64,000 bases of DNA from Diplodia intermedia. Its lineage: Eukaryota > Ascomycota > Dothideomycetes > Botryosphaeriales > Botryosphaeriaceae. The stretch is from the NCBI GenBank assembly GCA_021495925.1, contig JAKEKT010000004.1, forward strand, positions 434,001 through 498,000, written 5' to 3'. Positions within the stretch are counted from its first letter, which is position 1. Every line of letters starts with the position of its first letter. The notes beneath the pieces were generated by a model. That model worked only from the letters and a program-made list of their open reading frames with translations. It searched no databases and had not been told where the DNA came from. Both the position numbers and the translations under genes were made by a program. Positions 24,185 through 35,905 of this stretch are shown here, piece by piece.

Positions 24185-27100
24185 ATGGAGGCCTCTGTTG
24201 TGCCGCCCGAGCCCACGGCTCTCGAACCCGCCCGTACGCGTAACGATGTCGACCCATCTGCTGGAGAAAGCCGCTCCCACACCGCGCGTCATAGCCGAAA
24301 CGTCAGCGCCGGCGACTCCCAATGGCGCCGAGAAATGGACGTAACCTCCCTCAGCACTGCTCAGCCGAGAGCATGGCATGCTGAGATTGGCGGCGTCTCC
24401 AAGATCTTCTTCAGACGCATAGCTGGTCTCAATCCCTTCAAGACATCTTACTTCTCGCTTTACCGGCCCCTCAAGAGCTTCCAGGACCGATGCATACTCG
24501 TTGCTGGCGTAATCCTGGGCATCGCCGCCGGCGTACCTCTACCGTTGATTGGCGTCATTTTTGGCCATATCATTGATGCTTTCCCGCCATCGGAACATGA
24601 ACTTGCCGTGCGCATTTCGCAGTTGCTAGGAGTTGCTGTGGCATACTTTGTCGTCACTTGGGGATGGGCGGTGTGCTGGGGCATCATCGGCGAAAGGACC
24701 TCCCGCGGACTACGGGAGGCGCTTGTTGAGCGTGCTCTAGGAATGGAAATGGCGTATTTCGACGTCGAGGCGCCAGACATGACCAGCATCCTCACGGAGA
24801 AGACCCAGACCGTACAACTTGGTACCTCGGAGAAAGTTGGCCTTTTTCTCCAGTCAATCTCGTATTTCGTGGCTGCTTTCACCGTGGGCTTTATCCTCGA
24901 TGCCCAATTGACTGGAATCCTCCTGGTGGCAGTCATTCCTACCATGTTCATCATCATTACTTTCGGCTCGAAGACCGTCGCAAGACTGCAGAAAAGCTCG
25001 GCCGATGTTGCCGAGAATGCCGCTGCTATCGCGTCGAGCGCCTTGAAGGCCGTGCAGGTCGTCCAAGCTTTTGGCATTGCGGACAAGCTGGCCGATGAAT
25101 ACCTCGCACTGCTGAAGAGCTCCGTCCGTATCGGCGTTCGCAAGTCAATCGCAGGGGCTGCTATGCTTGGGTGTGTTTACTTTACCGCATACTCGGCCAA
25201 CGCCCTTGCTTTCTGGTATGGGACTAAACTTCAAGAAGACAGGGGCGCGGATGGCGGAGCAGGCACAATCTATGCGGTTGTGTTCCTCATCCTCGACGCG
25301 TCCTTCGTCGTTGGCCAATTTGGGCCTTTCATCCAGACCTTCGCTATGGCAGCAGGTGCTGGTGAGTCCATCTTTGAAGTCTTGGACCACGCGGACCCGC
25401 ATATCGATGTGTACGCCGACAATGGTGAGATGCCTGACGCGTCTGCCTTTGCTGGCGGCATTCGCTTCGAGAACGTCACTTTTGTTTATCCTGCAAGGCC
25501 TACCGCGAGAGTCTTGAATCACGTCAACCTCAACTTCCAGCCTGGTGCTGTCAACGGCATAGTTGGTACCTCCGGCTCTGGTAAATCCACCGTTGCTGGC
25601 CTCCTCCTAAGATTCTACGATCCGTCGTCGGGGAAAGTTTCTATTGGCTCAAAGGACATCAAGCAATTCAATGTTCGTGGACTTCGATCTCGGATCTCTA
25701 TGGTCAACCAAGAGCCGGTTCTTTTCTCTGGCACCATTTTCGAAAACATCAAGTATGGACTTGATGAGGACCACGGTCTCCCCGACGAAGAAGTTCTCCG
25801 ACGCTGCGAAGAAGCTGCACAAGAGGCAGCCTGCGATTTCTTCGACATTCTTCCTGATGGCATCCATACTGTCATTGGGAGCTCGGGTCACACTTCGTTG
25901 TCTGGCGGTCAGAAACAACGGATTTGTCTTGCAAGGGCCCTAGTTGGCAACCCGTCCTTGCTGATTCTCGACGAATACACCAGTGCCATGGACGCAACCA
26001 GCGAAGCTCTGGTCCTCAAAGCTCTGGACAGAGCTACATCTGTGTCCGGCCGAACCACCATCATCATCGCCCACCGTCTAGCCACGATCAAGAACGCCGC
26101 AAAGATCATGGTTATGGAGCATGGAAATCTCATCGAGGAGGGGACACATGAGAGCCTGATTGAGATGAGCGGCACCTACAGCCGACTCGTTGAGGCTCAA
26201 AAGTTTGATAAGAGTCCTTTGGGTTCGAAGACTTCGTCAATCACAGCGACGCCCAGCATTGCCCCGATGACTACGGATATGGACAAGGACACCGGAGCTC
26301 CTGTCGTCGAGCAAGTGCAACCGCCGGACAATACCGGACCTTCCAAGCCGTTCAGCATCGCTCAAGTTTTACGCAGAGCTTTTCTCCTTAGCAAACCGGA
26401 AACTCTCTACATCCTGTTGGGGCTTTTCGCCTCCATGTGCAGCGGAGCCATCATCATCGGCGAGGCGATCATCTTCGGTAGCCTTGTGTCAACTCTAAAC
26501 ACGGAGTTTGACAGTCCCAATTTCGACAAGCAAGTCAACTTCTATTGCCTAATGTTTTTCATCCTGTCTCTCATCGCGCTGTGCGCGTATGTGACGAGCG
26601 GATCCTGCTTCGGCTTCGTTTCCCAGTGGCTCCTTTGCCGCATTCAGGACACTTCGCTTAGGAACATCCTCAGACAAGATGTATCTTGGTTCTCGAAGCC
26701 AGGAAGGTCATCACATGCTCTTATGTCAAGCTTGAGCATGGATGCTGGACACATCAGCGGTCTCTCTGGCGTCATCATCGGCACGATTTTTTCGGTCACT
26801 ACCTCCATATGTGGTGGGATCATCCTCGCACATGTTGTCGCCTGGAAGATTGCAGTCGTGTTGCTTGCTGCAGTCCCAATCATGCTTGTCGCAGGCTTTT
26901 TCAGGCTCCGCGTTCTGTCTTTGGCGGAAGAACGCCACGAGACTGCCTACAACGATGCGGCAGCTTTAGCTTCCGAGGCTTGTGCTGCCATCCGCACTGT
27001 CTCCGCACTTGGGCGAGAGCGTGGCGTCTTGAAGCAGTACAAGCATGCCATCCACGGTCCTTACCAGGAGAGTCTCAAGTTTACCCTGATTGGAAACATT

Positions 27101-28204
27101 CTGCTTGCGTTCTCACTTTCCATTACGTACTTTGTGTATGCCCTGGCATACTGGTGGTAAGTCATGGTCATCATCCAATAATCCAAAGCTTTGCTAACTG
27201 TTCCTGTCAGGGGCTCGAAGCAAGTGCGCGAGGGTATGTACGGCATGCGCGACTTCTTCATCGTGCTACCGGCGCTTCTATTCTCTGCGCAGTCTGCCGG
27301 ACAGATGTTCAGCCTTGCTCCAGAGATCACTCGTGCCAAGTCAGCGGCACGCAACGTCTTCAAGCTTCACGATGAGAAGCCATCCATCATAGTCGATGGC
27401 CCGGACCCAAGCGCAAGCTCTCTGTTGGCCAACGGGATTGAGAAGCCAAAGGCCGGGAGCAAGGGAACTCTGGAACTCAGAAACGTCAGCCTTGCGTACC
27501 CCTCGAGACCCGACGCTCTAGCTCTGAAGGGCGTGAGCCTGTCCATTCGAGCGGGTGAATACGTCGCGTTCGTGGGGCGATCTGGCGCGGGCAAGTCATC
27601 CTCGATTGCTCTCATCGAGCGCTTCTTCGACCCCACCTCAGGTACCGTGTTCATGGATGGCGAGAACATCAGAAACAAACCGGTGTACTCGCACAGGGCG
27701 AAGATTGGTCTTGTCGAGCAAGAGCCAAACCTGTTCCCTGGAACTGTCATGCACAACGTCTCGCTGGGCGCGAGGCCCGGTCACGCGCCGACGAGAGAAG
27801 ATGTGGAAAGGGTGTGCAAGATGTGTGCGCTGCATGAGTTTATCATGGGCCTGCCCGAAGGCTACAACACCGAGGTGGGCGCCAACGGGGGGCGCCTATC
27901 CGGTGGGCAGCGGCAGCGGCTAGCGATAGCACGGGCACTTATCAGAGACCCGGAGATCCTGCTGCTCGACGAAGCTACCTCCCAGCTGGATGCGACGAGC
28001 GAGAAAGAGGTTAGAAGGGCGATCGCAGCCGCGTCGTCGGGGCGTACCACCATCATGGTAGCGCACCGGCTGGCCAGCGTCCAGAAGGCGGATCGAATCT
28101 TCGTCTTCGAGAACGGCAGGATTGTGGAGCAGGGCAACCACGACGAGCTGGTTGCGCAAGGGGGCATCTACTCGGGCATGGTAGAGACCCAGCAACTAAC
28201 TTGA
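24185..28204 (+). CDS. ABC-B (MDR-type) full transporter of the siderophore locus
   Basis: Full-size ABC transporter, 1321 residues, in two exons (24185-27156 and 27211-28204; the 54-nt intron has a GCTAAC branch site). Layout is TMD1-NBD1-TMD2-NBD2 after a hydrophilic tail of about 90 residues. NBD1 has Walker A GTSGSGKST, signature LSGGQ, Walker B ILDEYTSAMD and H-loop AHRLAT. NBD2 has GRSGAGKSS, LSGGQ, LLLDEATSQLD and AHRLAS. Both ATP sites keep their catalytic Glu and His, so the pump should be active. The family exports lipophilic compounds or peptides across plasma or vacuolar membranes. It lies between the NRPS (divergent) and sidA (same strand) and shares their iron-type GATA sites, so siderophore or intermediate transport is the likely role. 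Substrate and direction are not shown. Confidence 0.93.
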
Positions 28205-28803
28205 GCGATAAGCTTGCTTCCATGGTGCTTCCAGCAGGGCGTTTAGGCGTGGTGGGGTTCAATGTGACGGCAGGGATCACTTTTCATTTCACAACGAATA
28301 CTTGTCTTGTTTGTATGCAGGGTCTGCCCGCAACAGGCAAAGCCCTTGCGCGCTCCGCTGTTTAGAGTAAAAGGTCCCACGCTCGAGGGTCTCAGTACAT
28401 ACAAAACGGCGCTTGGCCATCAGAAAACAGTAGATGAACGCGTCAGCTCGAAGGATTAGAGGATTACTTTAGCCGGTGCGATCAACGCCGCGCAGCGCAT
28501 ATAGCAGCGGCAGCAGAGTGCTGTGCCTGATCTACAGCATATGCGTGCCTCTGCCCCCAGATCAAGGCGGTTGCCCGATTGGGACATGCATCTGATGCTG
28601 CGTCTTCATCCCGCCACCGTCTGTCAACGCCGGCTCTTGGCATTGACAGCAGACGGCAAAGTCGGAACCGCAGACGCGAAGAGCTTGCAAATTGGTCGTG
28701 GGCGGTCGTCATGGTGGGTGCTCCTAGCGCGGGCAGACGTGTGTGGCTGCCGCCCCCGGACGGTTGCATCGATTCCGAAAGTCGGCGCGCTAGCGGGAAA
28801 CGG

Positions 28804-28812
28804 ATCAGATAA
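28804..28812 (+). promoter_or_regulatory. Iron-repressor GATA site (ATCAGATAA)
   Basis: Perfect ATCWGATAA match about 910 bp upstream of the sidA ATG and 600 bp past the ABC stop. Confidence 0.65.
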
Positions 28813-29086
28813 CTGTAAACAACATAGGCATGGCCTGGGCGTTTCTTGGGAGGCGAAGCGAGGCTTGGCGATGGACCAAGCCCCTCTCGGGCTCCCCTGG
28901 AGGGCAGCCAGTGTGGCAGCCTGCGCAGGGCACGGCAGCACGCGCGTTTTTTCGCAACGCACTTGCTGCTTCCAGGCCGGCATCCGTCGGCCTCGACTCG
29001 CGCCAGGCGCCCTGCATGGCGTTGCACGCCGAAAAAAATTTGTCGCCGCGTTCCACCTCGGCGGCCGCGCTAATCTTATCTAATAA

Positions 29087-29095
29087 TTATCTGAT
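29087..29095 (-). promoter_or_regulatory. Iron-repressor GATA site (ATCAGATAA, minus strand)
   Basis: Plus strand reads TTATCTGAT; the minus strand is a perfect ATCAGATAA, about 630 bp upstream of sidA. A second GATA core (TTATC, 29076-29080) lies 7 bp away, giving the paired-GATA layout described for iron repressors of this family. Confidence 0.7.
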
Positions 29096-29721
29096 TCAGA
29101 TCATCGCCAGCGGCTGCCGTTTGGGCTAGCTGTGGGCTGCGCTGCCGCCATGCTCGCTGCCGACCGGGACTTCTCGTCCGATGGTCTGCTGAGACCGCGT
29201 TGCCTTGCCCGGCGGCCCTTGGCGAGCGGGTCGAGCCGGGCGAAAGCGCTGCGCGGGCAGCGAGCGTGGCAGGCATAAAACGCCAGCGGCCGCGACTGCA
29301 CCAAACGCTCCCCAGCCTGCCGTTGGTCCCCGTCTGCAGCGACTCTGGTCCCTGTTAGTGAGCCTTTCTCGTTGCTTCTGAGCTCTCCCGTACGTAGCCC
29401 GCCCCGCGCCTGCCCCAAAAAAGTCATTGCGTCATCGCCTCTCCATCCGCCCAGAGCAGCCGCTGACAGGCGCATGGACACAGCCAGATCCTGCCATTCG
29501 TCCGCTGCTTTCCCGCGCAATCAACGCCGTCCAGAGCAGGTGAGTCCTTGCAGCCAATGGCCGCGCGTCCGCAAGACCGGGGCACGCGGCGGCGCAACCG
29601 CAGCTGCCCCGCGGCCGTCCGACAAACGGGTAGCTGATGTACATATACAGTTTATGTTCTCTGAACTGTCCTCGGTCACCACTCCAGTCCCTGTGCTGCT
29701 CGACCTTTCCACTCGCACAAA

Positions 29722-31525
29722 ATGAGCCCTCACGCCGAGTACCCAACTCCCCCCCAGAACAACAACCAGCCCCTGCGCAGCGTCCACCGCGCCACCCAGC
29801 CCAAGATGCATCGGAACACCAGCTACCTGAGGCCCTCCTCCGAGGACGAGCTGCACGACATCCTTTGCGTCGGCTTCGGTCCTGCGTCGCTCGCCATTGC
29901 CGTGGCCATGCACGACGCCATTGAGGCCTCAGGCCATGTGGGGCAGCTTGACCGGCTGCCCAAGGTCGCTTTCTTGGAGAAACAGCCCGAGTTCCGCTGG
30001 CACGCGGGCATGCTCCTCGAAGGCGCCCACATGCAGATTTCTTTCATCAAGGACATGGCCACCCTGCGCAACCCGCGCAGCAACTTCACCTACCTCAACT
30101 ACCTCCACAAGAACGACAGGTTGATTGACTTCACCAACCTGAGCACCTTCCTCCCCCCGCGTGACGAGTACGAGGACTATCTGAGGTGGTGCGCCAGCCA
30201 CTTCAACGACGTCACCTCCTACGGCCAGGAGGTTGTCCAGGTCGTCCCGGAGAAGACGACCATTGACAGCGCCGCGGTTGACTCCTTTGTCGTCAAGTCC
30301 AGGAACACTGTCACTGGCGAGACCACCTCCCGCAGGGCGAGGCACGTCGTCATTGCCACCGGCGGCAGGGCCAAGATCCCCGAGCCCTTCCCCAAGGACC
30401 ACCCGAGGGTCATCCACTCGTCGGCCTTCAAGTACACTGTGCCCAAGCTTCTGCGTGAGCGCAACGCTCCCTACAAGATTGCCGTCATTGGTGGTGGCCA
30501 GAGTGCTGCTGAGATCTTCGAGAATCTCCAGAGCAACTACCCCAACTCCAGCACCAACCTCATCATCAGGGCCCAGCACCTGCGCCCCAGTGATGACTCT
30601 CCGTTTGTCAACGAGATCTTCAACCCGGAGAGGACTGACGACATGTTCAGCCGTGAGGCCGCGCTCCGCACCAAGACCATCTTGGATGACAAGGTCACCA
30701 ACTACGGTGTTGTTCGTCTCAACTTGCTTGAGAAGATTTTCGAGACCATGTACCTCCAGAAGATGAAGTACGGCGCCCAGGAGAATTGGCCCCACAGGAT
30801 CTTGAACTTCCGCACTGTTGTGGACGCTGGCGAGTCCCCTGCCATCAAGGGCGGTGTCCGTCTGGTCGTCAACAACCACAGCAGCGAGTTCTGCGCCCAG
30901 AAGAGCGCGACTGAGGAGGTTCACGACTACGACCTGGTTGTCGTCGCCGTTGGCTACGAGCGCAACGAGCATGAGGATATCCTGCAGGGCAGCCGCTGGC
31001 TGATGCCCGGTGGCGGTAGTGCTGGCCAGAAGTGGGAGGTCAACAGGCAGTACGGCGTTTTGTTCGAAGAGGGCAAGGTCAGCTCCAATGCTGGCATTTG
31101 GTTGCAAGGTTGTAATGAGATGACGCACGGTGTAAGTTTACCCCAGACCCTTCCTGGTGTTGTTCTCCCCCCTCCATACACGCCACCTCGCTTGCCAGCA
31201 TCCTATGATTCGCTCGGCAAACTCCATCCCTCACCTTCACACACCCTTCTGCAAAATCCACGGGAAACCGGCTTCAGGCTGGTGTGTCCGCACACACCCA
31301 CGCGATTCTAGGCTAGCTTCTTCACACTCGGAGGGATTCAATGCTGACGTACATACGCGCCTGCAGTTAAGTGATACCCTACTCTCCGTTTTGGCCATTA
31401 GAAGCCAGGAGGTTGTTTCTTCGATTTTCGGTTCCCAGGTTGAGCATAGCAGCGGCGTTCATGAGGAGGCTCATCAGTCTCAAAACGGTCACCACACCCA
31501 CCACCAGACTCAGCTCCAGGCTTAG
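29722..31525 (+). CDS. sidA: L-ornithine N5-monooxygenase
   Basis: Flavin- and NADPH-dependent hydroxylase that converts L-ornithine to N5-hydroxy-L-ornithine, the committed step of hydroxamate siderophore synthesis. Exons 29722-31131 and 31367-31525 give 522 residues; the junction reads THG-LSDTLLSVL, as in the family. The FAD-binding GFGPAS is at 51-56, the NADPH-binding GGGQSAAE begins at 257, and the substrate-region motif is D404...AVGY(409-412)ERNEHE, where the usual ATGY has Val for Thr. HAGMLLEGAHMQISFIKDMATLRNPRSNF (given as two blocks, about 94-110 and 111-122) is also characteristic. The intron (235 nt) is the longest in the window. After the conserved SIFG the protein has a His/Gln-rich tail (GHHTHHQTQLQA). 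It lies downstream of the ABC gene in the NRPS locus, with two GATA sites upstream. Confidence 0.97.
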
Positions 31526-34500
31526 ACCTGAGATAGTGTGGGTCATGTAGTTCTCGGAATAGCTTTCGGAGACTCGCGACAGTTTAAAATTTGCTCTACG
31601 GTTTCATAACAAAAATAAAGATAATTTCATTTTTGGATGAGTTCATCAATAGAAGCGGACACATGCAATATCCGGGTCGCAGTTGTGTTTGAAACAGTTG
31701 CTCCGCAGACCCGATTAAGTCCGACCTCCAGGCTTGTCTCCGTAGCATCGCTCTCGCTGTCGGAAGTAGGGCCGCGGGCAATTCCGCGGGCGAGGAGGCA
31801 GGTGGATGAGGAGGGCATGGTTGGAAGAGATTTTAGGCCATCAGATCTGCACCTGCACCCGTGCACATCGGTGCGGGCATTGTATGTACGTCCGTACCTC
31901 TCGCAAAATTCCGTTTCTAAGAATGTTTCGCCCCACAGCCGCGTCCATGTGAGCTCCAGGCGAGCTGCCGGTGAGAAACATAATAGCGGAGATCGATGTG
32001 ACGGTACCTGACTGTCGTGCTTCATCCCTCGCAATAGCCGAAGTTGACGTCTTTGCCACGTGGAGCACGGAATCGTGTATGGGAGAGTGAGGGGGCGAGA
32101 GTAGGTGGTGATGAGCGGGTCCGGCGGGTAATCAAGTACTACCTAGCCTGGTTCCGCTTAGCTAAAGTCGCCGCGGGTAAATGGCATGAGTGTGCTTCGT
32201 CAGGCCGCCTTTCCTCACATGCCTTTCCTTCCTTCCTGCTTTTCTTTTTCTTTTCCTGTGGCGAATCAACGTTGCATGCTTCGATGGAGCCTGACTGTGG
32301 GGTTTTGGGTCCCGGGCCTCCCTCTGTGGCTGGCAGCTATTACGGTACAGGCCGTGTGAGAAGGGCCGGCGCGAATGCCTTGCTGTGGCGGCGAACCTGC
32401 TGGACCTTCTGCTCTACCGTCAAATTCGCGCCGCCACCCGAGCCTGACTATGGTCCGATAGATGTCTGTCCCCTGGCTCGGGCAATCCTTCGTCCGGTCC
32501 AGCCGTCCGGTGCGTTGTCCCCCTCGTTCATGTGGGTTCCATGGCTACTGGTGAACAACAAAGTCACGAGGGGCACTTCTTCCCCATCATGATGTATGTA
32601 CGTATTGCGGTCCTCGGACCGGTTGCGGACGGGGTCCGTGATTCGTACTCGATTCGCATTGCTAGATAGAGGCCTCGTTCCTGACAATTGGGCGGGGTGT
32701 GGAGGAGATTATTGGACAAGATCAACGGTGATGCTACACAGGGACCGTGGCCAACTTGAAACGGAATGCAGCGCGAAGAAGGGCGGCACGGCCCTGGCCC
32801 CGCTTGCCTCCCATGCGCCCATGTGGAGACGGATGTGTTGTTGCAGCCTCACGTCGTCGGGCTTAAGCCGCAGCGGGCTTCGGTCTTCACTCTGGACGGT
32901 ATTCAGCGGTAGATCGCTGATGCCATTTTTTCCTCACTCACACAAAGACCCCTTCAGGCGACGGGTGGCCTTGATGACGATTTGGCCATGATTCCTCATC
33001 TCCGTTTGGAGCCTACGGAGAGGCTATCGGCAGGCGCAGCAAACGGATGGAGGCGAGCATGTCACTACCGCATGGCCTGCCATGTAGCGCACCGCGCGAG
33101 TCGGCGTTAAGGTCGGTCAGCTCGGCACCCATCCCGTCCTACACGGCCACGGGCTCGGCGCTTCCGAAGCGTCCGAATGGTATGGGCGAGAATGCTGCGT
33201 CCCGCCGGCATGGATGCCTCTTTCTTTTAGCGCTGCAACCTTTCGGCAAACCGAGGCCTTCGTCTCCTCTATACAGCTGTTATTGCCAATCTACTTCTCG
33301 CTTCTTCGTTCTCACAGGCCAAAGCCTAGTCACCCTGATGATGCATCTGGAACCTCATGATGCCCTGCGTATTGTTTGCAGCCATCGTTGGGAAGGGAGC
33401 GTATGGAAATGCCGTGCGAGCGAGATGATGCCAAATGTCGTTGCCGGTGTATAGATCAACAAATCGCAGCAAAGTACCCTAGCCTGGGCTAAAGGCTTTT
33501 GTGTGGCTTTTTTTTTCGTTTTCTTCACAGAGCCTGGTCAGATCCCATTCAAAGAACTGGCTGAGCTTTTTTCAATTTTCATTCAAGAGACGCCTTTGCC
33601 GCCCCAGCACCCCTCCCTCCGCCGGAGCATGATAAGATAGATTCACGCTGGCATCGGAGCTCAACGTCGACTTCGGGAATGGCTTGACCTCTTTCCCATC
33701 ACCGTGGACCGTCTTTGTTCTCCGACGTGAGATCGCCGCAGCCTTGCTTTTGCCAGCACTCTTGTAAATGCCGCGGCTATGTATTCGCCGACTGGTTGGC
33801 CCCACCCCATGTGTGCGTGAACCTGAGATGTTTCAAATGTCGAGGATAAGGACATTTCCGTCATAGATGCGTTACGCACCATGTCTGGGCCCTGTAGCTG
33901 CTCGTAGCTCACGATTATGCCACACGAACACGGTGTTGATGTACATAGGAAAGATTAGATCTATCAAAGTGAAGCTCAGCTCCTAGTACTTCGACCAGAG
34001 TATTAGTACCTTAAGCGCTGTAACCGATACCAAGACGGCTGACCTCGCTTACATGGTTTCGACTGCCTCCTGGTTGGTCTTTGCCTGTTCCTGAAACCCT
34101 GCCGATGGGCCAGCGGTACATGTGAGCTCCTCAGCTGACGCCTGGGTACACGTCCGCAGAGCCGGAAGAAGCGCATGGAAAAACTGGACGAGGCCCGAGG
34201 GATTGGAGGTGGCGCGCCGCCATTGTTTTGGCGCAGGGCTGGCCCGTACGACCTTCCTCTTTTCTGCCAATCCCCCTCTTTTGCCTCCACTGTGATGTGC
34301 GAAGTGTGGTGTTGCGCTGCAGCTTCGCGTACCATGTGCGCGTCGTACGCGCAATCATATCGAAGTGATTGATTATCCTTGCTCCTATTCGCCAGACCGT
34401 CCACCCCAAGTCCACAACCCGTACGATCCGCACGATCCACTCGAAAAGGATTCAGTCGCGGCATCAGAATCCTCGCTGTCATTCGCCTCGACCAAGTTTT

Positions 34501-35905
34501 CGAACTCACATGGCTGTGGCTCGGCTTGCTCTGGCGTTCTCTTGCAGCAATGTATCCGTGCTCCACTCGCTCCACGGATGCTTCCCATTCCGTTGAGGGA
34601 GGAGCATTGCTTGGGGCCGCGGATGCGCTGGAGCATTCCCCCCACACTATTGCTCCCTCGTTCATCTCCCCTCGGAGCCCTCTCCACATGCAATAGCATA
34701 ATACGTAAGAGTAAGAGAGTTCGGTGCCCTTCTTGGAGCTTTGCTGTGGCTCGAGTCACCAAGCGCCGGGCGAACTTTTGCCAGTGTAGTGTAGTCTCAG
34801 CAATGCCAAACCAGGAAGCAGACCTTCTACCCGCGCGCAATGGCGAGTCAGGGCCGGCTCGCAGATCCTATTTATTTCGTCCTAGCCGCGGCTATTTCGG
34901 ATCTCTTCGGCGATGTTGTGCGCAACCAGGGAGAGGACCTTGAATGACCGCGGACTTTGGATGCCCTGCCGACATCGCTCTCATCGCGATTGCATTGAAG
35001 TTGAGAGCTTCTCTCCATGCAACCGGAAATCACGTCCGTTGCTGCAGTACCGTTCCCTCGGATGCCTGGAACCGAGGCCTCGCTCATCGTCGCATCGAAT
35101 CCGCATCATCGTGCGCCTGAGGCCCCCGGCGTCGGACATGACGGAGACGGCGTGGAGATGCAGGTACAGATACCCTGCGGTTACACGGAGAGCGCATGTT
35201 ACCTCGCGTCGGCGAAGGCACAATTACTCTGCCGAGCGGCGCCCTGCGTGGAGTCATGGACGGGCCTTCAAAGTGGTGAAGATGCAATGGAGGTGTGTGA
35301 TGGTCGAGTGTCTGCCCGGCCTCAACGGCGCGAATCAGGCACACTCTAGGTTACTCGGAAAGTCACGTGACCTATGTTTTCCGCATCTGGGCTCCCGCGC
35401 TCGCTGCAGATGGACCCCTCACCTACTCGCACTGCAGCATGTGAGCTCCAGACAGGCTTCAAGCTGCCTGCTGCGGGTATGAGGGTGGCTGGCTGGATTC
35501 TCACGTGGCTCCAACCCCGCGCTTACTTGTTTGGGCCTGGGGCAGGTATCGCTGCCGGTGAGAGTACGAGAGCAGCGGCAGGGGTGTCCCGCGCATTCCT
35601 GGCCACCTTCGCGTTCCAGAGAGCCCGCTCCCTCAATGCTGAGGGAGCATGCTCGCAGCTAGTGTTGCCGCAAGCAGCAATGTTCTCGAAGGCTCAGATC
35701 CCCATTTCTGATCGACGAAGTGTCGTGGCGGGCGGGTGCTTGACATGGGTGTTGAGGAGCTATCCCCTCGCGGGTGGCGTCAGAGCTTCACGAACCCCAC
35801 TATCTGTTGTCCGCCAGCGCCTCCATCTCCTAACCTTCTCCTTATCCCCTTCCACTGCCTCCCGCAGCATCACCCTCACCCTCAATTCTCTCTTCACCCG
35901 CAATC
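31526..35905. other. 4.4-kb gap without a convincing gene
   Basis: ORFs up to about 230 codons occur on both strands, but none shows a recognisable domain, a fungal-like start context or joinable exons. A pyrimidine-rich stretch (about 32221-32260) resembles a fungal promoter, followed by an ORF of about 100 codons from 32284 that I do not recognise. The palindrome GTCACGTGAC (35362-35371) is an E-box-like site upstream of the phosphoglucomutase gene. It may hold non-coding RNA, decayed sequence or long promoters; nothing in the sequence decides. Confidence 0.4.
35362..35371. promoter_or_regulatory. CACGTG palindrome upstream of phosphoglucomutase
   Basis: GTCACGTGAC is a perfect 10-bp palindrome with a CACGTG core, of the type bound by bHLH factors such as Cbf1-like proteins, about 535 bp upstream of the ATG. 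Motif only. Confidence 0.35.

Larger units (their letters stand above)
28205..29721. promoter_or_regulatory. ABC 3' region and sidA promoter
   Basis: This 1.5-kb gap holds two perfect iron-type GATA sites (28804-28812 plus, 29095-29087 minus) with a further TTATC core at 29076-29080, and a CCAAT box at 29554-29558. A possible 5'-leader intron could begin at the GTGAGT at 29540 and end at the CAG at 29650, but this is not testable here. No gene recognised. Confidence 0.6.

Noticed and set aside
29929..31128. Antisense ORF of about 400 codons over sidA
   Set aside because: Same codon-bias effect; the sense strand is an unmistakable ornithine monooxygenase.
34003..34840. Minus-strand ORFs of 228 and 151 codons as genes
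   Set aside because: They overlap each other and plus-strand ORFs of similar size, show no domain and contain mixed low-complexity residues.
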